DNA of 64,000 nt from an uncultured Bacilli bacterium (GCA_934201705.1 CAKPXF010000014.1:5741-69740); one strand, 5' to 3'. Positions 25,935 to 34,839 are shown, counted from the stretch's first letter. Numbers and translations are program-made. Notes: generated from the sequence alone by a model not told the origin.

Positions 25935-27875
25935 ATGAATAAGAAAAGAAGATGTCTTATGTTAATTGCAATGTCATTGTCTTTATTTTCTTGCAATAGC
26001 AAAAAAACAGTTTTTCCAGATTATATGTATGAGGAGGATAATGAAGTTATGGATGAATATTCTTTAAAGGATGTAAATAATTTTAAATCAGAAAAAGAAG
26101 ATATAAATAAAGCATTTAAGGATAATTATGTAGATGATGCTAATTTAATAAATAAGGACACTATTACCTATGGCGAATTATTTTTAGCAAATAAAAGATG
26201 TGATAATTTAGCCTATATATCTAATAATGAAGAAGATGCTCATTACATTTTTTATGCTAATAATAAAGCACGTGTTGTTTCAAGAGCAAAAGGCTATGCT
26301 TTAACATTACCAACAAATAAAACATTAAAGGTAAATTTCGATTTTTCTTTATATAGAGATCAATATATTAACGATGAATTTACTTTATCAATTTCAAATG
26401 AAAAAGTAAATCCAGATAGATATACTTGGGATATCTATCATGATGAATGGATTTTTAGATATTTATGTGAAAGTGCTTCAACTAGCAAAGAACAAGTAAA
26501 AACATATATGGATTCTAATAATTTAGCATTTACAAGAGAAAATGTCAAAATTAATAAAAGCTTACTTACTGGCTATGATTGTGAAATTTATTCAATTGAA
26601 ATTAAAGATCATGAGAATATAGCAAAGCCATTTTATAATATTGCTGTTGTTCGACCAAGTAATGCTAGAACATTCACTTTTATTGTTATGAAATCAAAAA
26701 CAAATATGGATAATGAATTTGATGATATGATTAGATCATTTAAAAAGTTTTCAGTATTTGGAAAGGCAAGTAAGGTTAGTGAATTTGATTTAAAGATTCC
26801 ACCATATTTAAATGAAGAAACTCAAAGATATTATAAAAAGCTAATGGAACAAAATTATACTGAATGGGGAATTTTTAGTTATTCAATGTTTTCAAATCCA
26901 AAATACAAGCAATCACAAGAAGAAAAAATAAAAAATAGAAAAATATATCTAGAAGGATTGATGGATTATGAATTTGGTATTATACCAACATATTCACATT
27001 GTGGAAGAATTACAGATGATTATCAAGAAACATTTCCAGTTGAAACAGCAAATAGATTTGCTGGAGGTAATGGCTTTAATAATAAACCAGTAATCCAATA
27101 CACATTACAATTTACTGCTTCAAATAATGAAGGCTTATATGGCTACACACCAATGTTTGATATTTTACGTGGTAAATATGATAATTATTTTAAAAAGCTA
27201 GCAAGTGATATAAAGGCTTATGGAAAGCCAGTATTGTTTAGACTTAATAATGAAATGAATTCTGACTGGGTAAGTTATTGTGGTCAGGTTACCTTAATGG
27301 ATCCAGATATCTTTAGCTTAACTTGGGAAAGAATGGCTAAAATACTTAAGGATGAAGGCTGTGATAATATCCTTTATATATTTAATCCTACAGGCAAAAC
27401 ATATCCATTTTGCAATTGGGGAGAGGACTTATGCTATCTTCCATCATTAAAATATGTTCAAATTTTAGGGTTGACATATTATGAATATAACAATTATACT
27501 AATGATGAAAAACCTCAATCATTTTTTGAGCTTTATAGTTGGCTATATGAAAAGAACATACCTCAATTTAAAAAGTATCCAGCTATAATATCTGAATTTG
27601 CATGTGGTGCCGGAGGTGAAACTACAGGAGAAGCTTATAGAAATAAAGATAGCCAAGCAGAGTGGGTTAAAGAAGCATTTACGCAATTAAATCACCTTAG
27701 AAGCGATGAATTTATTAACCAAATTAAAGGGGCAGTATGGTTTGATGCTAATGATTATTATAATGATCAAGTTAAAAATTTATTAGTTTTAAATGAATTC
27801 AAAACATATAATACGATAAAGGCTTTTAAGGAAGGATTAAGTGAACTAAAAAAAATAAAGCAAGCGGAGGAATAA
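25935..27875 (+). CDS. GH26-like glycosidase lipoprotein
   Basis: 646 residues from the ATG at 25935, which has GGAGGAG before it; an upstream in-frame start at 25896 has none. The signal peptide ends LFSC (Cys20). Residues about 100-270 are an extra domain of unknown type. The C-terminal 330 residues form a (beta/alpha)8 barrel of the GH-A clan. RLNNEMNSDW gives the acid/base Glu440, and ISEFACGAGG gives the nucleophile Glu554, 114 residues apart, close to the spacing in GH26 mannanases. The substrate is probably a beta-mannan or mixed-linkage beta-glucan. A small membrane protein gene follows after 4 bases. Confidence 0.7.
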   Translation: MNKKRRCLMLIAMSLSLFSCNSKKTVFPDYMYEEDNEVMDEYSLKDVNNFKSEKEDINKAFKDNYVDDANLINKDTITYGELFLANKRCDNLAYISNNEEDAHYIFYANNKARVVSRAKGYALTLPTNKTLKVNFDFSLYRDQYINDEFTLSISNEKVNPDRYTWDIYHDEWIFRYLCESASTSKEQVKTYMDSNNLAFTRENVKINKSLLTGYDCEIYSIEIKDHENIAKPFYNIAVVRPSNARTFTFIVMKSKTNMDNEFDDMIRSFKKFSVFGKASKVSEFDLKIPPYLNEETQRYYKKLMEQNYTEWGIFSYSMFSNPKYKQSQEEKIKNRKIYLEGLMDYEFGIIPTYSHCGRITDDYQETFPVETANRFAGGNGFNNKPVIQYTLQFTASNNEGLYGYTPMFDILRGKYDNYFKKLASDIKAYGKPVLFRLNNEMNSDWVSYCGQVTLMDPDIFSLTWERMAKILKDEGCDNILYIFNPTGKTYPFCNWGEDLCYLPSLKYVQILGLTYYEYNNYTNDEKPQSFFELYSWLYEKNIPQFKKYPAIISEFACGAGGETTGEAYRNKDSQAEWVKEAFTQLNHLRSDEFINQIKGAVWFDANDYYNDQVKNLLVLNEFKTYNTIKAFKEGLSELKKIKQAEE

Positions 27876-27879
27876 GACC

Positions 27880-28581
27880 ATGACAAAAAAAATATGTAGA
27901 TATGTAGCCTTATGTTCTTTAGTAGTTGTTTTACTTTTATTAATTATTGCCTTAGTAGTTGAAAATGTGTTTAAAGGAGAAATGTTTTCTGAAACATTTT
28001 GGAAGATTGAGGGAACCATTGGTGTAGTATTTGTTGTATCCTTAATAGCTATAAATGTTGCTGAGCTAATTGAACAAAAAAACGTTTTAGCAATAGTTTC
28101 TTTAGCATTAATGATTTTATCAGCAATTATTTTATTGATTCTTATTTGGAATAGTAGTGCAATTAACGATGGTGAAAATTCAAGCGTTAAGGTAAAGATT
28201 TGCTGGAGTATAGTTATAACTTCATTCTTAGTAACATTTGTATTAAATCCAGTGTTTAAGCTACAAAAAAGATTTTTCCCAATGCAAATTGTAACATGGG
28301 TATTACTTGGAATCATTTATATAGAGTTTATGATTATGGCTTTAATGCCAGATAGTTCTTTTGTAAATAATGTTTTAAATGAAGCAGCTGGCGTTATTAC
28401 ATTATGGATTCCTTGTATTGTTGCATTAGGACTTGAGGTAGCAGCAGTTATTTTAGCAAGAGGCAAAAGAAATGAAGTTGTTGATAGTAAAAAAACAATT
28501 ACAATTAGTAAAAGTGAATATGATGCTTTAGTAAATGAAAATAAAGAGCTTAAAAAGAAAATTGAAGAATTAAGTAAATAA
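27880..28581 (+). CDS. Multi-pass membrane protein with C-terminal coiled coil
   Basis: 233 residues with about six transmembrane helices (roughly 8-30, 43-62, 68-88, 104-124, 136-155 and 170-192). A short charged tail follows, with a heptad-like helix (EYDALVNENKELKKKIEEL). GGAGG lies before the start, four bases after the GH26-like gene, so it is co-transcribed. I do not recognise the family. The coiled-coil tail suggests that it pairs with itself or a partner inside the cell. Confidence 0.6.
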   Translation: MTKKICRYVALCSLVVVLLLLIIALVVENVFKGEMFSETFWKIEGTIGVVFVVSLIAINVAELIEQKNVLAIVSLALMILSAIILLILIWNSSAINDGENSSVKVKICWSIVITSFLVTFVLNPVFKLQKRFFPMQIVTWVLLGIIYIEFMIMALMPDSSFVNNVLNEAAGVITLWIPCIVALGLEVAAVILARGKRNEVVDSKKTITISKSEYDALVNENKELKKKIEELSK

Positions 28582-28943
28582 TTAAGTAAGGCGAGTAATA
28601 TAAACTGGTTTAATAATCAAGGTCAAAAAGTTAACAGTAATAAAAATTAATCAAAGAGGGTATTATGGAAAAAAATTATTTTATCCCTAATATTCTTTTT
28701 TTATTATTTTAAGAATAATTAAATTAAGAAAATATAATTAAATATTTTCTTAAATATGTGTTTCATCATAAAAGGGGATTTAGTAGAATACATTCCTTTA
28801 AGCAAAAAAGAAAAGAAGATAAAATACCTAGGGATTTCGCATCACTTTGAATCCTTGCTCTTTTTAAATGTTTTCTTTTTTGATAAAATAAAAGAGAAAT
28901 TAATAAATAACTGAAATTTAATATTATTAAGAAAGGGTATTAT
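28582..28943 (+). other. 362-base non-coding gap with strong inverted repeats
   Basis: The gap holds a perfect 12-base inverted repeat with a 6-base loop (TTAAGAAAATAT at 28724-28735, complement at 28742-28753) and a second nested structure at 28803-28882. A 15-codon ORF with AGAGGG before it (28665-28712) is too short to support. Its leader AGGGTATTAT is repeated exactly before the next gene. Confidence 0.6.
28803..28882 (+). ncRNA. Candidate structured RNA or attenuator
   Basis: The outer stem CAAAAAAGAAAA (28803-28814) is perfectly complementary to TTTTCTTTTTTG (28871-28882). Inside it, AGGGATT (28830-28836) pairs with AATCCTT (28850-28856), followed by GCTCTTTTT, which could act as a terminator. 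The structure ends about 60 bases before the downstream start codon. I match it to no known riboswitch class; the call is by structure only. Confidence 0.35.
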
Positions 28944-29597
28944 ATGAAATATTATAAGCATCGGTTAAGTAATGCAAGTAAATTATATAAAGAAAGAATC
29001 AATGAGCTTGAAAAGAAAGATAGAATTAATCATAAAATATCTAGTGTTTTAATCAAAATAACATTTTTAATCACAATTGCTGAGGCTGTTTTAATTATTT
29101 ATTTTGCTAAAAATATGAATGCTTTTATTAATAATGAGGTAGTAGCAATAATAATTAGTACTATTCTATGGCTTTTATTAATACCACTTTTACTTTTTAC
29201 ATTAATTGGCTTAATTTCACTTATTAATCATTTTTACCCTGAAGCACCTTTAGATAGAATTAAAGGAGAAGCTTATTTAAAAGTGAATTCAAACAAATTT
29301 AAATATTATGGATTAAATGATAATTATATAATTACAAAATGCTATTATAGTAATCATTTAGAATTTATAGACCATGATGTTATAGTATGCTTTATTAATA
29401 ATAAAATAAAAATAACAAATGATTTATATCATTCAATTGATGATTTTGGATGCTATGAATTTGATATTAATGAAATTAGATATTTTAATATTAAAGAAGA
29501 TAATTTAGTAAAAACAAAAATAGTTGATGACGATGATGTATTTATACTTGGTTATAGAGCTAAAACATTTATTAATAAAAATATTAATAATGATTAA
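28944..29597 (+). CDS. Two-helix membrane protein, unknown
   Basis: 217 residues. A basic N-terminal cytoplasmic helix (1-40) is followed by two transmembrane helices (about 33-55 and 67-95). The C-terminal 115 residues are soluble and beta-rich, with a DDFGCYEFDINEIRYFNI stretch that recalls small PH-like domains, but no family can be named. GAAAGGG precedes the start. It lies behind the candidate RNA structure at 28803-28882. Confidence 0.5.
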   Translation: MKYYKHRLSNASKLYKERINELEKKDRINHKISSVLIKITFLITIAEAVLIIYFAKNMNAFINNEVVAIIISTILWLLLIPLLLFTLIGLISLINHFYPEAPLDRIKGEAYLKVNSNKFKYYGLNDNYIITKCYYSNHLEFIDHDVIVCFINNKIKITNDLYHSIDDFGCYEFDINEIRYFNIKEDNLVKTKIVDDDDVFILGYRAKTFINKNINND

Positions 29598-29671
29598 ATA
29601 TTGTTTATATTTAAAAAATAAAATATAATTTATTTAAGAAACTCAAAATCATAAATAAAGGAGGAAAGATT

Positions 29672-30514
29672 ATGAATGATTCCTTAATTCCAATTGGTAC
29701 AATGGCTAAATTAAACCATACAACAATAGCAACACTAAGATTATATGATCAAATGAATTTATTAAAGCCTGTTTATATTGATGAGGCTAGTAAGTATCGA
29801 TATTATAGCATAAACCAAAACGCAAGATTAGATATGATAGCTTATATGAAAGAACTAGATATGAGCCTTCAAGAAATTAAAGAAGTTTTAGAATCAAAAG
29901 ACATTGCTTTAATTGAAAGTATTTTAGCTAGGAAAAACGAGCAAATTCATCAACAAATTAATGATTTAAAGTTAAAGCATGATGCTATCGAACGCTCAAT
30001 AAAAACGATTGAGCATTATCGAAAGGCTCCAACTTCAGGAATTTGCAATCTTCAATATATTGATAGACGTTATATCTTCAAGGATAAATGCTTAAATAAT
30101 TTTTATTTAGGGAATATTAATGATTATGAAAAATCATTAACATTACTTAGAAACAAATTGGTTGAAAATAGCTTTTCATACATTTATACATATAATGTTG
30201 GAACATCAATAAAAAAAGAAGATTATGAAAATTTTAACTTTGTTGCTGATAATATATTTATTTTTGTACAAAGCCAATCATTTAAAAATAGAAATGATAT
30301 CGATATTATTGAAAGTGGGATGTATGCTTGTATATATGCTGAAAACTATGATGATGAAATAGAGTATGCCAAAAGATTATTTGAATACTGTAAAACTAAT
30401 AATTACCAGATTTGTGGCGATTATATATGTGAAGTTTTAACAGAATTTAATGTTTTTGATGAAAAACAAAGAAATATGTTCTTACGTTTACAAGTACCTG
30501 TAAAATTTAAATAA
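29672..30514 (+). CDS. MerR-family transcription activator
   Basis: 280 residues. The N-terminal MerR winged helix covers residues 5-75 (LIPIGTMAKLNHTTIATLRLYDQMNLL, with KYRYYS in the wing). A dimerisation helix runs about 80-120, and the C-terminal part is a GyrI-like small-molecule-binding domain of the BmrR type. AAAGGAGG precedes the start. The gap after it holds a promoter with the exact geometry that MerR proteins untwist (see 30520-30550), which drives the dehydrogenase gene, so that gene is the likely target. The effector is unknown. Confidence 0.9.
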   Translation: MNDSLIPIGTMAKLNHTTIATLRLYDQMNLLKPVYIDEASKYRYYSINQNARLDMIAYMKELDMSLQEIKEVLESKDIALIESILARKNEQIHQQINDLKLKHDAIERSIKTIEHYRKAPTSGICNLQYIDRRYIFKDKCLNNFYLGNINDYEKSLTLLRNKLVENSFSYIYTYNVGTSIKKEDYENFNFVADNIFIFVQSQSFKNRNDIDIIESGMYACIYAENYDDEIEYAKRLFEYCKTNNYQICGDYICEVLTEFNVFDEKQRNMFLRLQVPVKFK

Positions 30515-30519
30515 GCCTC

Positions 30520-30550
30520 TTGACTCTAATGCTACATTAGAGTTTATAAT
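30520..30550 (+). promoter_or_regulatory. MerR-type promoter with operator in a 19-base spacer
   Basis: TTGACT (30520-30525), a 19-base spacer and TATAAT (30545-30550). The 9-base arms ACTCTAATG (30523-30531) and CATTAGAGT (30535-30543) are perfect inverted repeats around CTA and fill the spacer. Over-long 19-base spacers holding a dyad are diagnostic of MerR-activated promoters. Confidence 0.9.
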
Positions 30551-30582
30551 TAATTTGATGAACAAATTAGGAGGATTATACT

Positions 30583-31617
30583 ATGAGAAAAATTAAAATT
30601 GTTCAATATGGTTGTGGTAAAATGAGTAAGTATACAATTCGTTATGCTTATGAACACGGAGCTGAAATTGTTGGTGCAATTGATGTTAATCCAAAAGTAG
30701 TTGGAATGGATGTTGGCGATTTTGCAGGACTTGGTGTTAAAACTGGTGTTATTATTTCTGATAATGCAGATAAGGTATTAGATGAATGTGATGCTGATGT
30801 AGCAATTGTTACTTTATTCTCATTTATTAAAGATATTTATCCAATGGTTGAAAAATGTGTAAGTAGAGGAATCAATGTAATTACTACATGTGAAGAAGCT
30901 ATTTATCCAAATACAACAGCTGCAGGAATGGTTAATAAGCTAGATAAGCTTGCTAAGGAAACTGGCTGTACTATTACTGGCGCTGGTATGCAAGATATTT
31001 TCTGGATTAATATGGTTGGTTTAGCAGCAGCAGGATGTCACCAAATTACTAAGATTAAAGGCGCTTATTCTTATAACGTTGATGAATATGGCCTTGCTTT
31101 AGCTAACGCTCACGGCTGTGATTTAACAAAAGAAGAATTCGAACAAAAGATCGCTCATCCAGCAGAATTTGAACCATCATATGCATGGAATTCTGTTGAA
31201 GCAATTTGTAATAAGCTTCATTTAACAATTAAATCAATTACTCAAAAACATGTACCTTATATTATTGATAAGGATATCTATTCTGATACATTAGGCAAAG
31301 AAATCAAAGCTGGAAGATGTATTGGTATGTCTGCTGTTGTAACTGCAACAACTATGCAAGGTATTACAGTTGAGGAAGAAACAATTGGTAAGGTTTATGG
31401 AAAAGAAGATGGCGATATGTGTGACTGGCAAATCTTTGGTGAACCAAATGTTGAATATCACGTTGTAAAGCCAGCAACTGTTGAACATACTTGTGCAACA
31501 ATTGTTAATCGTATTCCTTCATTATTAAAGGCTCCAGCTGGTTATGTAACTTGTGATCAACTTGAAGAAGTTCAATACTTAACATATCCAATGGAATTCT
31601 ACGTAGATAACGATTAA
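30583..31617 (+). CDS. 2,4-diaminopentanoate dehydrogenase-like oxidoreductase
   Basis: 344 residues. An N-terminal Rossmann domain binds NAD(P) (IVQYGCGKMSKYTIRYA), and the C-terminal domain is of the dihydrodipicolinate-reductase type. Length and overall sequence fit the Ord group, which deaminates 2,4-diaminopentanoate in clostridial ornithine fermentation. True DapB is about 250 residues. The other ornithine-pathway genes (racemase, aminomutase, OrtAB) are absent here, so the natural substrate is uncertain. AGGAGG precedes the start. Codon use is of the high-expression type (GGT, AAC, CGT), like pckA. The MerR-type promoter upstream predicts that it is inducible. Confidence 0.75.
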   Translation: MRKIKIVQYGCGKMSKYTIRYAYEHGAEIVGAIDVNPKVVGMDVGDFAGLGVKTGVIISDNADKVLDECDADVAIVTLFSFIKDIYPMVEKCVSRGINVITTCEEAIYPNTTAAGMVNKLDKLAKETGCTITGAGMQDIFWINMVGLAAAGCHQITKIKGAYSYNVDEYGLALANAHGCDLTKEEFEQKIAHPAEFEPSYAWNSVEAICNKLHLTIKSITQKHVPYIIDKDIYSDTLGKEIKAGRCIGMSAVVTATTMQGITVEEETIGKVYGKEDGDMCDWQIFGEPNVEYHVVKPATVEHTCATIVNRIPSLLKAPAGYVTCDQLEEVQYLTYPMEFYVDND

Positions 31618-31633
31618 TTAAATAGAATAAATA

Positions 31634-31663
31634 AACTCTTAGGCTAACAACCTAGGAGTTTTT
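31634..31663 (+). terminator. Terminator of the dehydrogenase gene
   Basis: AACTCTTAGG (31634-31643) pairs with CCTAGGAGTT (31651-31660), with one T-G pair, followed by T residues. Confidence 0.85.
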
Positions 31664-31700
31664 CATTGTTTTATTGATTATGACAATTAAGACAAATTGT

Positions 31701-31792
31701 AAAAATGCCACAAAAGATAGTGCAAAAATGCCGCAAAAAATAGTGCGAAAATACCGCATAAATATATACAAAAATACCGCATAAATTATTTA
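31701..31792 (+). repeat. Four tandem 23-base repeats before the AAA ATPase gene
   Basis: Units start at 31701, 31724, 31747 and 31770, each exactly 23 bases. Units 1-2 share AAAAATGCC(A/G)CAAAA and end in ATAGTGC. Units 3-4 share AAAATACCGCATAAAT. The last unit touches the -35 of the ATPase promoter. Related sequence recurs over the promoter of the convergent gene at 34508-34559. They look like protein-binding iterons. Confidence 0.75.
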
Positions 31793-31817
31793 CATTAACG
31801 ATATAATATTATATAAT
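31789..31817 (+). promoter_or_regulatory. Promoter of the AAA ATPase gene
   Basis: TTTACA (31789-31794), a 17-base spacer and TATAAT (31812-31817). The -35 overlaps the end of the 23-base repeat array, so a protein bound there could control it. Confidence 0.7.
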
Positions 31818-31839
31818 AGCATTAAAGGTGGTGTTAATA

Positions 31840-33120
31840 ATGAGTTCATTATTTGATAAAAATGAATATAAACCTAGAATAATTGATAAAATCGTTGATG
31901 AATATTTAGAAAGTTGTGGCGCAATATGTATTGAAGGCCCAAAATGGTGTGGAAAAACATGGACATCAGCATTTCATTCTAATAGTGAATTCTTTGTTGG
32001 CGATCCAAATAATAATTTTTCTAATAGGGAACTTGCAAAACTTAATCCTTCAATGGTTTTGAAAGGCAAATCACCAAGAATGATTGATGAATGGCAAGAG
32101 GTTCCAGAATTATGGGATGCGACAAGAGCAGAGGTTGATAAAAGCAATAAATATGGAATAATAATTTTAACTGGCTCATCAACGCCTAAAAATAAAGGTA
32201 TAATGCATTCAGGTGCAGGAAGAATAGTAAACTTACGCATGAATACGATGTCACTTTATGAATCTAATGATTCTTCTGGAATTATTTCTCTTCATGATAT
32301 ATTAAATGGAAAATTAGAAGATCAAATGTTGGAGGATGTTTCTTTAGAAAGATTAGCTTATTTAATAGTTCGTGGAGGGTGGCCTAAAAATATTAATACG
32401 AAAAATTACTATATATCTCCAAAATCATATTATCAAAAAATAGTAGATAGCAAGTTAGATGATAACAATGATTTTACATTTTCTAAAGATAAAATAGAAT
32501 TAATTTTAAAATCTTTAGCAAGGAATGAATCAACTACAATAAGCATAAATAAAATGGCAAATGATATTATTGACTATGATGGAAAAGCAATTTCTCCAGA
32601 TACAGTGGCAAGATATATTGAAAAATTAGATAGAATGTTTTTATTTAATAATCAATTACCATATTCTAATAATGTAAGATCATCATTACGTGTTAAAGGA
32701 GCAATAAAGAGGCATTTTTTTGATCCGTCGCTTACATGTGCAATTTTAGATTTAAATGAAAAGAAGCTTTTTAATGATTTAAACACTTTTGGATTTTTAT
32801 TTGAAGCTTTAGTTGAAAGAGATTTATCAATTTATGCGATGGCAAATAATGCTAAACTATACCATTATCAGGATTATAATGATAATGAAATTGATGCAAT
32901 TATTGAACTTGATGATGGCTCATGGTGTGGTTTTGAAATAAAACTTGGAGCCAAAAGTATAGATGAAGCTGCTAGTAATTTAATACGAATTAATAGTAAG
33001 ATTATAAATAATGGTGGCAAAGGCGCAAAAGTTTTATGTGTAATATGTGGATTGATTAATGCTGCATATAAAAGAAAAGATGGAGTATTTGTTGTACCTA
33101 TAACTGCTTTAAAAGACTAA
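31840..33120 (+). CDS. AAA_14/DUF4143-type ATPase
   Basis: 426 residues from the ATG at 31840, with AAAGGTGG at proper distance; the GTG at 31828 lies within that site. The Walker A motif GPKWCGKT is at residues 33-40, and the Walker B-like PRMIDEWQ is near 88-95. A sensor-like LTGSS follows at about 115. The C-terminal half is the DUF4143 domain, with FLFEALVERDLSIYA and a PD-(D/E)XK-like core (DNEIDAIIEL...GFEIKLG), as found in many orphan ATPases of gut bacteria. The function is unknown; links to toxin-antitoxin or defence have been suggested for related families. It converges on an AlbA_2 gene that shares its upstream motifs. Confidence 0.85.
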   Translation: MSSLFDKNEYKPRIIDKIVDEYLESCGAICIEGPKWCGKTWTSAFHSNSEFFVGDPNNNFSNRELAKLNPSMVLKGKSPRMIDEWQEVPELWDATRAEVDKSNKYGIIILTGSSTPKNKGIMHSGAGRIVNLRMNTMSLYESNDSSGIISLHDILNGKLEDQMLEDVSLERLAYLIVRGGWPKNINTKNYYISPKSYYQKIVDSKLDDNNDFTFSKDKIELILKSLARNESTTISINKMANDIIDYDGKAISPDTVARYIEKLDRMFLFNNQLPYSNNVRSSLRVKGAIKRHFFDPSLTCAILDLNEKKLFNDLNTFGFLFEALVERDLSIYAMANNAKLYHYQDYNDNEIDAIIELDDGSWCGFEIKLGAKSIDEAASNLIRINSKIINNGGKGAKVLCVICGLINAAYKRKDGVFVVPITALKD

Positions 33121-33136
33121 TATACTACGCAAAAAT

Positions 33137-33161
33137 ACTTAGGACTTTTCTAAGTTTTTTT
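33137..33161 (+). terminator. Terminator of the AAA ATPase gene
   Basis: ACTTAG (33137-33142) pairs with CTAAGT (33150-33155) and is followed by a run of T. The stem is short. Confidence 0.6.
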
Positions 33162-33230
33162 GTTTATGAATAAAAATAAAGTAAAAAGCCAATGATATAA
33201 TTAATCAAAGTCTTATTTTAAATTATGTTT

Positions 33231-34478
33231 TTATACACTATATTTAGTAGATTTTCCAGTACCAGTTACCTTTACATATCCTTTATTTTGAAGTGATTTT
33301 GTCAAACGTAAAACTTTATCTTTACTAAATCCAGTAATTTTTACTAAATCATTACTTGATGCTATTATTCCTTTTGCTAAATATTCAATTATCTTGCTTT
33401 CATCAACAGTAAGTTGAACTTTAAGGCTTAATGAAGGTAATATGACCGATATGCTGTTTTCATATATTTTAAAGTCTGGTTTAAAAGTGGCATCTTGGTA
33501 GGTTTGTTTAATTCTTAGTATGCCTGTTTTAAACATTTCTATATATTTTAATCGAAAGAATATATTTGCTATTATAGGGTTCCTAGGCTTCGATACTTGA
33601 CCATCTAAATATTCTTTTTGACTTACACTATGAACTAATCCACCAGGAGAAGTAATGCTAATTGTGTCTTTATACATAGAAACTATTACATTAGGAGTAT
33701 CGTCCCAAGATCTATGGATTAATGCATTCGCTAATGCTTCTCTAAAGGCATTTTCAGGAATAATATTTACAATTTTACGATTTACTCCATCTATTTCTTC
33801 ATATTCATAGTATTTTTTATACATTTCGTAAGCAGCATCAAACATATCAAAAATTGATTTATTTGTGATTGTGATTCGATCCATAATCTGATTAATATTT
33901 TCTCCAAATCTTACTATATCAATACCTGATAAGTTATTATTATCAGAAACTATTAATGCAGCATTATTAAATTTTCCGTTTTCATTTATTAAACCAAATG
34001 TTTTTAATATGTCTTGATTTAAATTAATTTTTAAAATTGCTTTGACTTTTTTATTAAACGAATTAAATGATAAATCTTTATCAACATCTAATTCTTCAAA
34101 CGACAAATTCTTTCCTTCAAGAATAACTCTATGAAGCTCTAATAAATCCATTTCAATTGTTGAAGAATCATTCCGTTTGTATGCTTTAGATTTATACATA
34201 TAAGGCTTATATAAACCTTCATATACTAAAAGTGTAATTGTATTATTATTATAATTACATTCAAATTGATAATTTGGTTTAGGACTAATCGAATCATTTA
34301 TTTTGTTTTCTAAATCTAAACAAATTTGTTTTAAGTCTCCATTTAATCCACAAATTGTACCATCATCATTATAGCCAAATTTAATAATGCCAGTTCCAAT
34401 ATTTGAATAAGCACTGACTGTTTTTAAAAAAGTATTAGTCACATCTGATTTATATTCTAAAAAGCGATTTTCTTTCAT
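33231..34478 (-). CDS. AlbA_2 (Schlafen-like) ATPase-type regulator
   Basis: 415 residues from the ATG at 34478, with GGGTGA five bases before it; the in-frame TTG at 34505 has no site. Residues 1-110 are an AlbA_2 domain (EYKSDV, then NIGTGIIKFGYNDDG and GLYKPYMYKSKAYKR). A HATPase_c_4-type region follows, with the ENAFREALANALIHRSW motif and DTISITSPGGL. A winged helix closes the protein (about 350-415: LVKITGFSKDKVLRLTKSLQNKGYVK). Such proteins are annotated as putative DNA-binding or RecG-like regulators. It converges with the AAA ATPase, and related motifs flank the pair, suggesting one module. Confidence 0.85.
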   Translation of the reverse strand: MKENRFLEYKSDVTNTFLKTVSAYSNIGTGIIKFGYNDDGTICGLNGDLKQICLDLENKINDSISPKPNYQFECNYNNNTITLLVYEGLYKPYMYKSKAYKRNDSSTIEMDLLELHRVILEGKNLSFEELDVDKDLSFNSFNKKVKAILKINLNQDILKTFGLINENGKFNNAALIVSDNNNLSGIDIVRFGENINQIMDRITITNKSIFDMFDAAYEMYKKYYEYEEIDGVNRKIVNIIPENAFREALANALIHRSWDDTPNVIVSMYKDTISITSPGGLVHSVSQKEYLDGQVSKPRNPIIANIFFRLKYIEMFKTGILRIKQTYQDATFKPDFKIYENSISVILPSLSLKVQLTVDESKIIEYLAKGIIASSNDLVKITGFSKDKVLRLTKSLQNKGYVKVTGTGKSTKYSV

Positions 34479-34495
34479 TATTTTCACCCAAATAT

Positions 34496-34524
34496 ATTTT
34501 AACAAATATAGTGCAAAAATGTAA
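34496..34524 (-). promoter_or_regulatory. Promoter of the AlbA_2 gene with shared motif
   Basis: On the minus strand: TTACAT (34524-34519), a 17-base spacer and TAAAAT (34501-34496). The 14-base motif ATAGTGCAAAAATG (34508-34521, plus strand) overlaps the spacer and -35. The identical 14-mer occurs at 31717-31730 in the repeat array before the ATPase gene. Confidence 0.65.
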
Positions 34525-34839
34525 CGTATTTTTTTTCGTTGTATTTTTGTGGTATTTATAGAAGCATATTATTTTTTATCAAACAATTATTTTGAGGTAC
34601 ATTTAATAAAAAAGTCAATTGTTTTGCTAAATTTTGATTTTATATAAATACATAATTATTTATCTACTGGCATCTCTTGGTATAGTTGTTCAAAGAAATT
34701 ATTGTTTTATATATTAAAAATAATGCTTCAAAATAAGTAATTGTTGTTATACAATTATTTTATGCGGTATAAACATAATTATCAATATATATTAATTTTG
34801 GTGCCGATGTCTATAAATAAAAAATGTGAGGAATAAAAT
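34525..34839. promoter_or_regulatory. Intergenic region with candidate GH43 promoter and operator
   Basis: A further repeat-like unit (34537-34559) reads on the minus strand as AAATACCACAAAAATAC, like unit 3 of the 23-base array. A candidate promoter for the GH43 gene is TTGTTA (34744-34749), an 18-base spacer and TATAAA (34768-34773). An inverted repeat TAATTG/CAATTA (34738-34757) covers its -35, as a sugar-responsive operator might. Nothing coding is seen. Confidence 0.45.

Noticed and set aside
28665..28712. 15-codon ORF with AGAGGG before it
   Set aside because: Too short and hydrophobic without homology evidence; kept only as part of the gap description.
30583..31617. dapB of lysine synthesis
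   Set aside because: 344 residues instead of about 250, and the sequence follows the diaminopentanoate dehydrogenase group; no other lysine genes are near.
31701..31792. CRISPR array
   Set aside because: The four 23-base repeats are directly joined with no spacers, they diverge from each other, and no cas genes are near.
31618..34839. Composite transposon or integrated element carrying the ATPase and AlbA_2 genes
   Set aside because: There is no transposase or integrase and no clean terminal inverted repeats; the shared motifs lie over promoters, which fits operators better.
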